Assembly: GCA_029266015.1 (NCBI GenBank)
Contig: JAJUFK010000036.1
Coordinates: 1 to 13,650, forward strand
Direction: 5' to 3'
Length of the DNA: 13,650 nt
Source of the DNA: Bacteroidota bacterium
GTDB taxonomy: Bacteria > Bacteroidota > Bacteroidia > Bacteroidales > UBA1715
Shown: one piece after another, positions 7,288 to 13,650 of the stretch
Layout of the letters: every line of letters starts with the position of its first letter
Numbering within the stretch: the stretch's first letter is position 1
Program-made: the position numbers and the translations under genes
Notes under the pieces: generated by a model
The model's input: the letters and a program-made list of their open reading frames with translations, nothing else
The model's database searches: none
Told to the model about the DNA's origin: nothing

Positions 7288-7999
7288 TATCTTGTAATAT
7301 TCTATGTAATCCAAAAGCAATTAAATTTGGTTCTGCAAAGATGGTTTTTTTTACTGTTTTTTCAAAAAAAAATGCATCGCCACCGGTAAAAAACAACGAA
7401 ATATTTTCAAAAATGGTATTGTAGGTTGCAATATATCCTTCAATTTCATATATTATTCCTAAAACAACACCATTTTTTATGGCTTCCAAAGTTGATTTTC
7501 CAGTAAGGGAATGATTTGAAAAATCTGTAATTAAAGGAAGTAATTGGGTGTTTTGTTGTAATGATTTACAACGTGTGTGTAGTCCGGGTGATATATTTCC
7601 ACCTTGGTATATACCATCTTTTGAAACAAAATCTATGGTAATAGCTGTACCAAAATCAAAAATTAATTTATTACACGCAGGAGCTAATGTTTCTGCTCCA
7701 ATAGCTGCCGCAAGTCTATCAGGACCTAATGTTTGGGGGCTTGAATAATTATTGATGAGTGGAATTTTTGTAGTATGGTTGAATTCAATACAAGGCACTA
7801 TTGATTGTATTTGTTTAAGAAGAGAAATATTGTATGATACACTGCAAAATATAGCTTGTGTAATAGCTTTATTTTGACCTATATCATGTAATAATTTCTT
7901 AACTTCGGATAGAGCGTATTTTTGAGAATTTTGTAAATATGAATTCTCAAAATAATATGTTTTAATTGAAGTATTTCCGCAATCTATAATAAGATACAT
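7274..7999 (-). CDS. coaX: Type III pantothenate kinase CoaX
   Basis: The 241-residue protein catalyses ATP-dependent phosphorylation of pantothenate, the first step of coenzyme A synthesis, in the cytoplasm. It belongs to the ASKHA fold: D6-x-GNT (MYLIIDCGNTSIK) is the phosphate-1 loop, LGPDR (91-95) contacts pantothenate, DFGTAITID (115-123) includes the catalytic aspartate region, and GGNISPG (133-139) and TGGD (205-208) are further family motifs. Length is normal. It is the first gene of the leftward envelope operon, and its last 14 nt overlap the beta-barrel gene. The intergenic space to the divergent DUF4294 gene is 90 nt. A TAATATTG site at 8020-8013 on the minus strand is one mismatch from the -7 consensus and is the only weak promoter candidate seen. 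Confidence 0.96.
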   Translation of the reverse strand: MYLIIDCGNTSIKTYYFENSYLQNSQKYALSEVKKLLHDIGQNKAITQAIFCSVSYNISLLKQIQSIVPCIEFNHTTKIPLINNYSSPQTLGPDRLAAAIGAETLAPACNKLIFDFGTAITIDFVSKDGIYQGGNISPGLHTRCKSLQQNTQLLPLITDFSNHSLTGKSTLEAIKNGVVLGIIYEIEGYIATYNTIFENISLFFTGGDAFFFEKTVKKTIFAEPNLIAFGLHRILQDNADK

Positions 8000-8063
8000 G
8001 TAATTTTTTTTGCAATATTACTACTTATTTTTTAGTTATTTTATGTGTGAAAAATAATTATAG

Positions 8064-8071
8064 TATATTTG
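8064..8071 (+). promoter_or_regulatory. -7 element (TATATTTG) of the DUF4294-DUF4105-truA operon
   Basis: TATATTTG fits TAnnTTTG and is identical to the element in front of the rhomboid gene. The leader to the ATG at 8090 would be only about 12 nt, so the transcript would be nearly leaderless. No clear -33 TTG is seen at 17-23 nt spacing. The in-frame TTG at 8069-8071 is part of this element and is unlikely to be a start codon. Confidence 0.5.
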
Positions 8072-8089
8072 TTTTCATTAATTACATGC

Positions 8090-8683
8090 ATGAATACAAT
8101 TCGACAGATAATTCTTTTTTTATGTATTGTTCCTGTTTCTCTTTTTGCTCAACAAGTAAAAGTTGAACAAAGTTATGTGTTGCCGGGAATTATTGTTGAT
8201 GGTGATACGTTAGCTCTCGTAAAATTACCAAAGGTGTATGTGTTTCCTGCATTAAAATTTGCATCGCACGAAGATTATTTGCGTTACCGACGCCTTGTGC
8301 GTGATGTTAAAAAAGTGTATCCGTATGCTCAAATTGCACGAAAAACATTTATTGAAATGCAAATTGGTATGCAAGCATACCCCGAAGGACCTAAGCGAAA
8401 AAAATATATAAAACAAAAAGAAGATGAGTTGATGAAATTATATTCGGCAGAATTAAAAGATTTAACAATAAGACAAGGCAGGATTTTAATAAAATTGGTT
8501 GACCGAGAATTGAATCAAACATCATACGATATAATAAAGGAATTACGAGGTGGTTTTCAAGCTGCTATTTGGCAAGGAGTAGCACGCATGTTTGGTGAAA
8601 CTCTTAAATCAGAATATGATGCAAAAGGTGAAGATGCTATGATAGAACGTATTATAATAATGATAGAACAAGGGGTATTGTAA
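8090..8683 (+). CDS. Secreted DUF4294-family protein
   Basis: The 197-residue product (ATG at 8090) has a signal peptide (about 1-20, cleavage near LFA-Q) and a mature domain I assign to DUF4294, a Bacteroidota family of unknown function. Features matching my memory of the family are the opening VLPGIIVDGDTLALVKLP, the block YLRYRRLVRDVKKVYPYAQIA, and the C-terminal part with RQGRILIKLVDRELNQTSY and LRGGFQAAIWQGVARMFG. The mature part is rich in Lys/Arg and helical, and no catalytic motif is obvious. It lies in front of the DUF4105 gene with no intergenic base (TAA then ATG), suggesting coupled expression and perhaps a shared envelope function. Confidence 0.8.
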   Translation: MNTIRQIILFLCIVPVSLFAQQVKVEQSYVLPGIIVDGDTLALVKLPKVYVFPALKFASHEDYLRYRRLVRDVKKVYPYAQIARKTFIEMQIGMQAYPEGPKRKKYIKQKEDELMKLYSAELKDLTIRQGRILIKLVDRELNQTSYDIIKELRGGFQAAIWQGVARMFGETLKSEYDAKGEDAMIERIIIMIEQGVL

Positions 8684-9910
8684 ATGAAAAAGATTTTATT
8701 TTTTTTGCTTTTTGTGAGTGTTCCTTTTTCATTGTGGGCAAAACAACTTTCACCTACTGCATATTTTTCAATTCTTACATGTGCTCCCGGAACACAAATT
8801 CATGCTCATTTTGGACATTCAGCCATTCGTTTGTGTGATACAGCAAACAATGTTGATATAGTGTTTAATTATGGCATTTTTAGTTATACCGATGATTTTG
8901 CATACAATTTTGTAAAAGGAGAAACATATTACAGGCTTGGTATTCAGCAGTTTTCGAGTTTTATTTCGGAATATTATATGGATTCACGAGGTGTAATAGA
9001 ACAACAATTGCGTTTGTCTCCGTATCAAAAACAATATTTGTTTGATTTATTGCAAACTAATTATCTGCCACAAAATAGAACATATTTATATAATTTTTTC
9101 TACGATAATTGTTCCAGTCGTCCCAGAGATTTATTAATCAAAGTATTGGGAGATTCTTTGGTGTGGCACAAACCAACACAATGTATATATGATACGTTGT
9201 GGTTGCATACAACAGAACAGTATTTGGTTCAAGAAACAATGCCTTCGTGGCGAACCTTTATACATGCTTATGTAGGAGAGGATTCGTGGTTACGATTTGG
9301 TATAAGTTTAGGGCTTGGTATGCCGGCCGATAGTAAACCAACTATAGAGCAAACCATGTTTTTACCCGATTGTTTGTTTTTGATGGCACAATATGCAACT
9401 GTAAAGCAAGAACAATCGCACGAGAATTTAGTAAGTAAAACACAAGTGTTGGTTCCACAAGAAGTTACAAAAACACAATCATCATATTTTTCTGTTCCGT
9501 ATCATATTCTTTGGCTTATATGTTTTATCTTTATAGGTATAACAGGGTTAGAATTTTGGCTACAAAAACATGTGTATTTAGTAGATAGTATAGTTTTTTT
9601 TCTTTTTGGTTTAATTGGAATTTTTGTGTGGTATGTTAGTTTTATAAGTATACACCCGGCCGTATATCCTAATATACATGTGGTATGGGCATCGCCCATT
9701 CTTCTATTGTTTGCTATAGTATGGCTTTTTAGTTCGTTGCGAACATATATCGTTTATTATTTGTATATACATATTGTATTGCTTTTATTGTTTTGTTTAG
9801 TTGCGTTATTCCAAATACAATATATTTATAGTGGATATGTTGCATTAGTTATAATTCAATTAAGCAGAATTCCTTTTGTATTATTACAACACAAAAATGG
9901 CTCGATTTAA
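8684..9910 (+). CDS. DUF4105 membrane protein, candidate lipoprotein N-acyltransferase (Lnb-like)
   Basis: The 408-residue protein has a signal peptide (1-19), a periplasmic DUF4105 domain (about 24-200) and five C-terminal membrane helices (about 272-291, 299-320, 333-351, 357-377, 382-399). Likely active-site residues are His42/His45 in HAHFGHSAIRL and Cys143 in NFFYDNCSSRPRDL. The order His-then-Cys resembles permuted NlpC/P60 (LRAT-like) acyltransferases. From memory, a Bacteroides DUF4105 protein has been reported as Lnb, which N-acylates lipoproteins in a phylum that lacks Lnt. Whether this copy does the same is inference, because the family has several paralogues. The ATG directly follows the DUF4294 stop, and its end overlaps truA by 14 nt. 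Confidence 0.8.
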   Translation: MKKILFFLLFVSVPFSLWAKQLSPTAYFSILTCAPGTQIHAHFGHSAIRLCDTANNVDIVFNYGIFSYTDDFAYNFVKGETYYRLGIQQFSSFISEYYMDSRGVIEQQLRLSPYQKQYLFDLLQTNYLPQNRTYLYNFFYDNCSSRPRDLLIKVLGDSLVWHKPTQCIYDTLWLHTTEQYLVQETMPSWRTFIHAYVGEDSWLRFGISLGLGMPADSKPTIEQTMFLPDCLFLMAQYATVKQEQSHENLVSKTQVLVPQEVTKTQSSYFSVPYHILWLICFIFIGITGLEFWLQKHVYLVDSIVFFLFGLIGIFVWYVSFISIHPAVYPNIHVVWASPILLLFAIVWLFSSLRTYIVYYLYIHIVLLLLFCLVALFQIQYIYSGYVALVIIQLSRIPFVLLQHKNGSI

Positions 9911-10673
9911 ACTCACAATAGAATACGACGGTTCGCAGTACAAAGGATGGCAAATGCTTAAAAATGAGCCGACAATTCAGGGAAAATTAATTGAAGTTTG
10001 CAGTAAAATACTCAATACACCCCATGTTGAAGTATATGGTGCAGGTAGAACAGATGCCGGGGTTCATGCATTAGGCCAAGTTGCTCATGTAGATGCACAA
10101 ACAACTGTATCTTCTGAATTTTTCTTACAACAATTACAAGCCTATTTACCTTCAAATATTTCTGTACAATCAATAGAGCATGTTCATGATAGATTTCATG
10201 CTCGGCATCATGCTCGTTTTAGAAGTTACATATATTGTATAAGTAAACAACGAACGGCCTTGTTTAAACGCTATGTATGGTGGGTTCAGCAGTATTTGGA
10301 TAGTGAACAGATGATGCAAGCAGCAGAATTGTTTAAAGGATTTCATGATTTTTCGTCGTTTGCCAAAACTACCAAAAAAGATGAGTCTACAATGGTTGAA
10401 ATTACACATATACAAATACACCAAGTCAAAAATTGTTTGTGGATTCATATTGTTGGTTCACATTTTTTATGGAGTATGGTTAGACGAATAGTAGGAGTAT
10501 TGGTAGAAGCAGGAAAAGGAACTGTAACACAACAACACATTATTCAAATGCTTACACAATATAGTGATTTCCCGGCACAACACACAGCTCCTGCTTCGGG
10601 ATTGTTTCTTGAGTGTGTATACTATGATCATGAAGAAATAGATAAGTTGCCACTATTCCCGTTTACTATTTAA
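9897..10673 (+). CDS. truA: tRNA pseudouridine(38-40) synthase TruA
   Basis: The 258-residue enzyme converts uridine to pseudouridine at positions 38-40 of the tRNA anticodon arm. The catalytic Asp53 lies in GAGRTDAGVHALGQ (48-61). The N-terminal RFKLTIEYDGSQYKGWQ and the C-terminal SHFLWSMVRRIVGVLVEAGKG are further family signatures. Length is normal. The ATG at 9897 gives the usual MARFKL-type start; an in-frame TTG at 9876 would add seven residues and is less likely. It overlaps the end of the DUF4105 gene by 14 nt and is the last gene of the operon. No clear terminator follows. Confidence 0.97.
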   Translation: MARFKLTIEYDGSQYKGWQMLKNEPTIQGKLIEVCSKILNTPHVEVYGAGRTDAGVHALGQVAHVDAQTTVSSEFFLQQLQAYLPSNISVQSIEHVHDRFHARHHARFRSYIYCISKQRTALFKRYVWWVQQYLDSEQMMQAAELFKGFHDFSSFAKTTKKDESTMVEITHIQIHQVKNCLWIHIVGSHFLWSMVRRIVGVLVEAGKGTVTQQHIIQMLTQYSDFPAQHTAPASGLFLECVYYDHEEIDKLPLFPFTI

Positions 10674-10742
10674 AAGCGATTTGTTGTATTATATACACTT
10701 AGAAATATGATTTATACATTTTTTTTCTAATTTTTTTTTTTG

Positions 10743-10767
10743 TATGTTTAGGCCAAATTAACCTAAA
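10743..10767 (+). promoter_or_regulatory. Possible promoter with overlapping inverted repeat upstream of the GH13 gene
   Basis: TATGTTTA (10743-10750) is one base off the -7 consensus TAnnTTTG. It overlaps an inverted repeat with 6-nt arms, TTTAGG (10747-10752) and CCTAAA (10762-10767), separated by 9 nt. The repeat ends 11 nt before the ATG at 10779. Its position fits an operator or a short leader hairpin. The arms are short and AT-rich, so chance cannot be excluded. Confidence 0.35.
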
Positions 10768-10778
10768 TATTTACAAAG

Positions 10779-12536
10779 ATGAAGAATGTATTACGATTAC
10801 AATTTTCGGTATTATTACTTGCATTATTGACAGTGCAGTGTACAAATACTCCTAAAGAAACTGTGCCCCAAATTACAGGAAAATATAGTATTCCACCTTG
10901 TCCCGAATGGGCAAAAAATGCAGTATTTTATCAAATATATCCGCAAACATTTTATGATACAAATGGAGATGGAATAGGAGATTTGCAAGGTATAATAGCA
11001 AAACTTGATTATATTAAAAGTTTAGGAGTAGATGCTATTTGGATAAATCCATTTTTTGAATCGCCATTTTGCGATGCAGGGTATGATATTTCTGATTATT
11101 GCAAAGTAGCACCGCGATACGGAACAAATGAAGATGCAAAACGATTGTTTGAAGAAGCTCATAAACGAGGATTAAAAATATTGTTTGATTTTGTTGCCAG
11201 TTATACTTCAATTGAACATCCATGGTTTAAAGAGTCTGCTAAACAAGAAAAAAATAAGTATTCCAATTGGTATATATGGAATGATAATACGTGGATGAAT
11301 CCACCAAAAGAATATCAAGATGCCTTTATAAAAGGGTATAGTCAAAGAAATGGACAATTTATGCGAAACTTTTATTATTGTCAACCGGCATTAAATTATG
11401 GATTTGCTTTGCCTGATACTGCCTATCCGTGGCAGTTGCCTACAAACCATTCTGATGTAATGAGTATGCGTGAAGAAATGAAAAAAGTAGTTCGATTTTG
11501 GCTTGATATGGGGGCTGATGGGTTTAGAGCCGATATGGCAGGGGCTCTTGCAAAAACGGCTAATATTCAGGGAAATGATCAATTTTTCAATACCCATGAA
11601 GATGCAACAAAAAAATTCTGGCAAGAAATATATACTATGCTCAAACATGATTATCCCAATGCTTATATGATATCAGAATGGTCATATCCCCAAGATGCTC
11701 TTGACGGATGTTTTCATGCCGATTTTTATCATTGGTTCAATGGATATAATGATTTGTTCCAAAAAGAGAGTTGGAGAATATTAAACGGTTATTCTGAAGG
11801 ACATAGTTACTTTGATATTGAAGGGAAAGGTGATATTACACATTTTCTTGAATCATATATGGATCAATATACAGCAACCAAAGATAAAGGATTTATAAGT
11901 TTACCCCTTGGAAATCATGATAATGCACGTTTGGCAAATAAACGTAGCGATGATGATCTTGAAATAATTTATGCGTTTGGTTTGACTATGCCCGGTGTGC
12001 CATTTATATATTATGGTAATGAAATAGGCATGAGGCAATTGCCAGAAACGTGGCCGCAAGTAGAAGGTGCCTATAAACCAAGAAATGGAGCTCGTACGCC
12101 AATGCAATGGAGTAATACCAAAAATTTAGGTTTTTCAACTGCATCGTCACAACAACTATATTTGCCTATAGATACAGCAAAAAATGCACCTACTGTTGCT
12201 GCACAAGAAGTTGACCCTTATTCTTTGCTTAATAGAACTCGACGGTTGATTCAGTTAAGAAAAACGGAACCGGCATTGGCAAATTATGCAGAGTTTGTTC
12301 CATTGTATGCTCGTTCTCATACATATCCATTCGTATATGCTCGTGCCAATAATAAAGACGTGGTACTAGTTGTGTTAAATCCTTCAGGAAAAGAAACTAC
12401 AGCATCATTTCAATTGAATATTCCCTATACGAATACTAAAACATTGGCAGGAAAAAATTTGCAGTTGCACAAACAAGTAAATTCGGTGCAACTAACTATA
12501 CCGGCACAGTCATATTCTATTATTAAATTATTATAA
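10779..12536 (+). CDS. GH13 (alpha-amylase family) glycoside hydrolase, predicted lipoprotein
   Basis: The 585-residue protein has a lipoprotein signal with the lipobox ending at Cys21 (LTVQC), so it is predicted to be anchored to the outer membrane or periplasmic face. The catalytic (beta/alpha)8 barrel starts at AVFYQIYPQTFYD (48-60) with a DTNGDGIGD calcium-type loop (60-68). Nucleophile Asp252 lies in GFRADMAG, acid/base Glu300 in ISEW, and the transition-state pair His380-Asp381 in GNHDNAR. PMQWS (441-445) and the all-beta C-terminal domain (about 505-585) follow. Conserved region I, usually D-x-x-x-N/G-H, reads DFVASYTS (137-144), so Tyr142 replaces the near-invariant His. The nearest style is alpha-glucosidase/oligo-1,6-glucosidase-like enzymes; substrate (malto-oligosaccharide, trehalose or other) is not decided. 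It is monocistronic, with its own terminator and no sus-type neighbours. Confidence 0.92.
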   Translation: MKNVLRLQFSVLLLALLTVQCTNTPKETVPQITGKYSIPPCPEWAKNAVFYQIYPQTFYDTNGDGIGDLQGIIAKLDYIKSLGVDAIWINPFFESPFCDAGYDISDYCKVAPRYGTNEDAKRLFEEAHKRGLKILFDFVASYTSIEHPWFKESAKQEKNKYSNWYIWNDNTWMNPPKEYQDAFIKGYSQRNGQFMRNFYYCQPALNYGFALPDTAYPWQLPTNHSDVMSMREEMKKVVRFWLDMGADGFRADMAGALAKTANIQGNDQFFNTHEDATKKFWQEIYTMLKHDYPNAYMISEWSYPQDALDGCFHADFYHWFNGYNDLFQKESWRILNGYSEGHSYFDIEGKGDITHFLESYMDQYTATKDKGFISLPLGNHDNARLANKRSDDDLEIIYAFGLTMPGVPFIYYGNEIGMRQLPETWPQVEGAYKPRNGARTPMQWSNTKNLGFSTASSQQLYLPIDTAKNAPTVAAQEVDPYSLLNRTRRLIQLRKTEPALANYAEFVPLYARSHTYPFVYARANNKDVVLVVLNPSGKETTASFQLNIPYTNTKTLAGKNLQLHKQVNSVQLTIPAQSYSIIKLL

Positions 12537-12581
12537 TTACGTTGAACTGATATTATAATGATTATGAGTATCTGAATTATG

Positions 12582-12608
12582 GGCTATCCTTTTGGATAGC
12601 CTTTTTTT
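12582..12608 (+). terminator. Rho-independent terminator of the GH13 gene
   Basis: A perfect 8-bp stem GGCTATCC (12582-12589) / GGATAGCC (12594-12601) with a TTTT loop is followed directly by seven T (12602-12608). It lies 45 nt after the GH13 stop codon and is the strongest terminator in the window. Confidence 0.93.
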
Positions 12609-12834
12609 GAGTTATTGTAAAATAGAGTATGTTTTTTCCAAAACAAAATAGTTTCAAAGTACGTATTTGCATTTATTTTAGGAGGTAATTAGGTTACAAT
12701 TTGTGCCAATTTCAAATCTATAATACTTCGTCGTGGCAGATGGAGAGCCTACTCAATTACCAGCCTGAGCTTTATAATAATTAAAAAATCTAAATTCATT
12801 AAATATTTATTCGTTACGTTTAGATTTTTAAAAT
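12609..12834. other. Intergenic stretch with an unexplained 42% GC island
   Basis: No gene is supported here. A 19-codon reading from the ATG at 12629 to the TAA at 12686 is too short to credit. The part 12681-12770 has 38 G/C in 90 bases, clearly above the AT-rich surroundings. It can pair with itself: GGTAATT (12684-12690) with AATTACC (12755-12761), continuing as AGG (12691-12693) with CCT (12748-12750) across a 4-nt bulge, and TGCCA (12704-12708) with TGGCA (12734-12738). A minus-strand TAGATTTG (12720-12713) fits the -7 consensus but has no -33 partner. It could be a small RNA, a dispersed repeat or a remnant. I recognise no known RNA family. Confidence 0.4.
12784..12829. terminator. Long AT-rich hairpin, probable terminator of the leftward lipoprotein gene
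   Basis: An 11-bp perfect inverted repeat, AAAAATCTAAA (12784-12794) and TTTAGATTTTT (12819-12829), encloses a 24-nt loop. On the minus strand the stem ends in a run of six T, 5 nt after the lipoprotein stop codon (12835-12837), as expected for a terminator. On the plus strand it ends in five T and could also stop a transcript from 12681-12770. The stem is AT-rich, so the fold is weaker than the one at 12582. Confidence 0.6.
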
Positions 12835-13209
12835 TTAATTAAAAATATATGTATATGTATACATACCTTTTTTATTGTCTTTGAAAATCCAATTATCCTT
12901 GTTATACATAGATTTATAACTCGATGTACTATCTGGATACATCATTTTTACAGTATTATTGTTTTCTATAATTTTAATAGAATCATAATTCATTTTAAAT
13001 ACCGGAACATTTTCTACTAAATATGTAAATACCTTAAATTCTTTGCTTGATTCTTTATTAATAGTCAGACTATCTACATCATTCATAGTATAAAAAAAGC
13101 ATGAAATATTGCCAGAAGTAGTATTAGTAATTATAAGTTTTGTTGTAGAACCTTTATCGCAAGAAATACAAACAATACAAGTTAATATAAATACAATAAA
13201 TTTTTTCAT
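12835..13209 (-). CDS. Small predicted lipoprotein of unknown function
   Basis: The 124-residue product has a basic start (MKKF), a hydrophobic segment and a probable lipoprotein cysteine at residue 17 (VCISC). The position -3 residue is not the usual Leu, so the lipobox is atypical. The mature part is polar, rich in Ser, Thr, Asn, Lys and Tyr, with alternating hydrophobic residues (TKLIITNTTSGNISCFFYTM) that suggest a small beta-sandwich, and a Tyr-rich end YTYTYIFN. No family is recognised. It begins 18 nt after the stop of the upstream partial gene, so the two are probably co-transcribed. It is likely exported and may act with that neighbour at the cell surface (inference). Confidence 0.75.
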   Translation of the reverse strand: MKKFIVFILTCIVCISCDKGSTTKLIITNTTSGNISCFFYTMNDVDSLTINKESSKEFKVFTYLVENVPVFKMNYDSIKIIENNNTVKMMYPDSTSSYKSMYNKDNWIFKDNKKGMYTYTYIFN

Positions 13210-13227
13210 ATTATATAGTTTAATAGA

Positions 13228-13650
13228 TTAGTAATAATACGCTTGAAATAAAGAATTTACATCAGTTTGATCAAGATTAGAATTTTCTTGTAATAAACGA
13301 ACTCTAAATGCTTGAGGGGATTTAATATCAGAGTCTAATGCGTTATAAAACATATGATTAGTATAACCATTGGCATTATCAATTAAATTAACTCCATTAT
13401 TTATACGAACAATATCAGTTGTGTCATCTTGTAAGTCTAATAATAATCCCATTGGGATCCAATGTCTCATATAACTAATAGTAGAGCCTTTGGTAACAGG
13501 GGTAAAATTATCATGCTCAAATTTAGTAATCTCTGCCAAACTATCATATTTAAACCTTGTATATTGCCATCCAATATGATGCCCCCACATTTCACCTAGT
13601 GCACATAAATCGGCATCTTTTGCAAGTCCATTACCATACCCATTATTTGA
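13228..13650 (-). CDS. C-terminal part of a larger protein, possibly a secreted metallopeptidase-like protein (5' end outside window)
   Basis: The frame is open from the right edge to the TAA at 13230-13228, giving 140 residues. It continues upstream of the Met codon at 13590, so that Met is internal. The visible part contains NGYGNGLAKDADLCALGEMW followed by GHHIGW, then a polar region and the end SLFQAYYY. The phrase ALGEMWGHHIG resembles the segment after the HExxH site of some secreted Bacteroidota zinc metallopeptidase-like proteins, where a downstream Glu serves as a metal ligand. The HExxH itself would be outside the window, so this is a weak inference. Another possibility is a large surface protein of unknown function. 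The downstream gene (lipoprotein, 18 nt away) is probably in the same operon. Confidence 0.7.
   Translation of the reverse strand, partial: SNNGYGNGLAKDADLCALGEMWGHHIGWQYTRFKYDSLAEITKFEHDNFTPVTKGSTISYMRHWIPMGLLLDLQDDTTDIVRINNGVNLIDNANGYTNHMFYNALDSDIKSPQAFRVRLLQENSNLDQTDVNSLFQAYYY

Noticed and set aside
8069..8089. TTG-initiated extension of the DUF4294 protein
   Set aside because: Same situation: the TTG is the end of a -7 element, and the ATG at 8090 gives a clean signal peptide.
8670..8675. AAGGGG as a Shine-Dalgarno site for the DUF4105 gene
   Set aside because: It is at a plausible distance (8 nt) but lies in coding sequence, no other gene here has one, and Bacteroidota rarely use them. 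Coupling through TAA-ATG adjacency explains initiation.
12629..12688. 19-codon ORF after the GH13 terminator
   Set aside because: Very short, no promoter match, composition not protein-like, and no family resemblance.
12691..12726. Single CRISPR-repeat-like sequence
   Set aside because: Some phrases recall Bacteroidota type II repeats, but there is only one copy, no spacing pattern and no cas gene.
1..13650. tRNA, rRNA, complete insertion sequence or phage genes
   Set aside because: No cloverleaf with a TTCGANTC-type arm, no rRNA-like sequence, and no transposase, integrase or phage protein was found in the reading frames.

Overview
The window is a stretch of chromosome from a low-GC member of the Bacteroidota, most likely the order Bacteroidales. 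Three things point there. Promoter-like sites follow the phylum-specific TTG-N19-TAnnTTTG pattern rather than the TTGACA/TATAAT one. Start codons generally lack Shine-Dalgarno sequences. The gene content (CoaX, a 'YSRYG' outer-membrane barrel, TPR protein, LptC, CorC-like CBS protein, PpiD; DUF4294, DUF4105) is a typical Bacteroidales envelope-biogenesis set. No rRNA, tRNA, CRISPR array or intact mobile element was seen, and species cannot be named.

Layout. Positions 1-55 hold only the first codons of a leftward gene with a hydrophobic N-terminus. It diverges from a rightward rhomboid protease gene (135-776), and promoters of both directions are packed into 85-124. A bidirectional hairpin terminator (755-787) separates the rhomboid gene from a long leftward gene block spanning 7999 down to 815: coaX, an outer-membrane beta-barrel protein, a secreted TPR protein, lptC, a 68-residue two-helix membrane protein, a CorC/HlyC-like CBS protein without its usual membrane domain, and ppiD. 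Spacing from coaX to the CBS gene runs from -14 to +27 nt, so these six genes look like one operon. ppiD follows after 77 nt and has its own -7 element. The block joins cofactor synthesis to assembly and quality control of the outer membrane and periplasm.

Divergent from coaX is a rightward operon (8090-10673): a secreted DUF4294 protein, a DUF4105 membrane protein (a family that, from memory, includes the Bacteroides lipoprotein N-acyltransferase Lnb) and truA. A monocistronic GH13 glycoside hydrolase lipoprotein follows (10779-12536). It has an inverted repeat in its leader and a strong terminator downstream (12582-12608).

The right end looks more accessory. An intergenic stretch of about 220 bases contains an island of 42% GC that can fold and is not explained by any gene. 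It ends in a long hairpin (12784-12829). Two leftward genes follow: a small predicted lipoprotein of unknown function, and the C-terminal part of a large protein that runs off the window.

Most of the window is well-conserved housekeeping and envelope genes. The points most worth checking are the CBS protein lacking its CNNM/DUF21 domain next to a tiny two-helix membrane protein, the GH13 enzyme with an altered conserved region I, the DUF4294-DUF4105 pair, and the unexplained 12681-12770 island.
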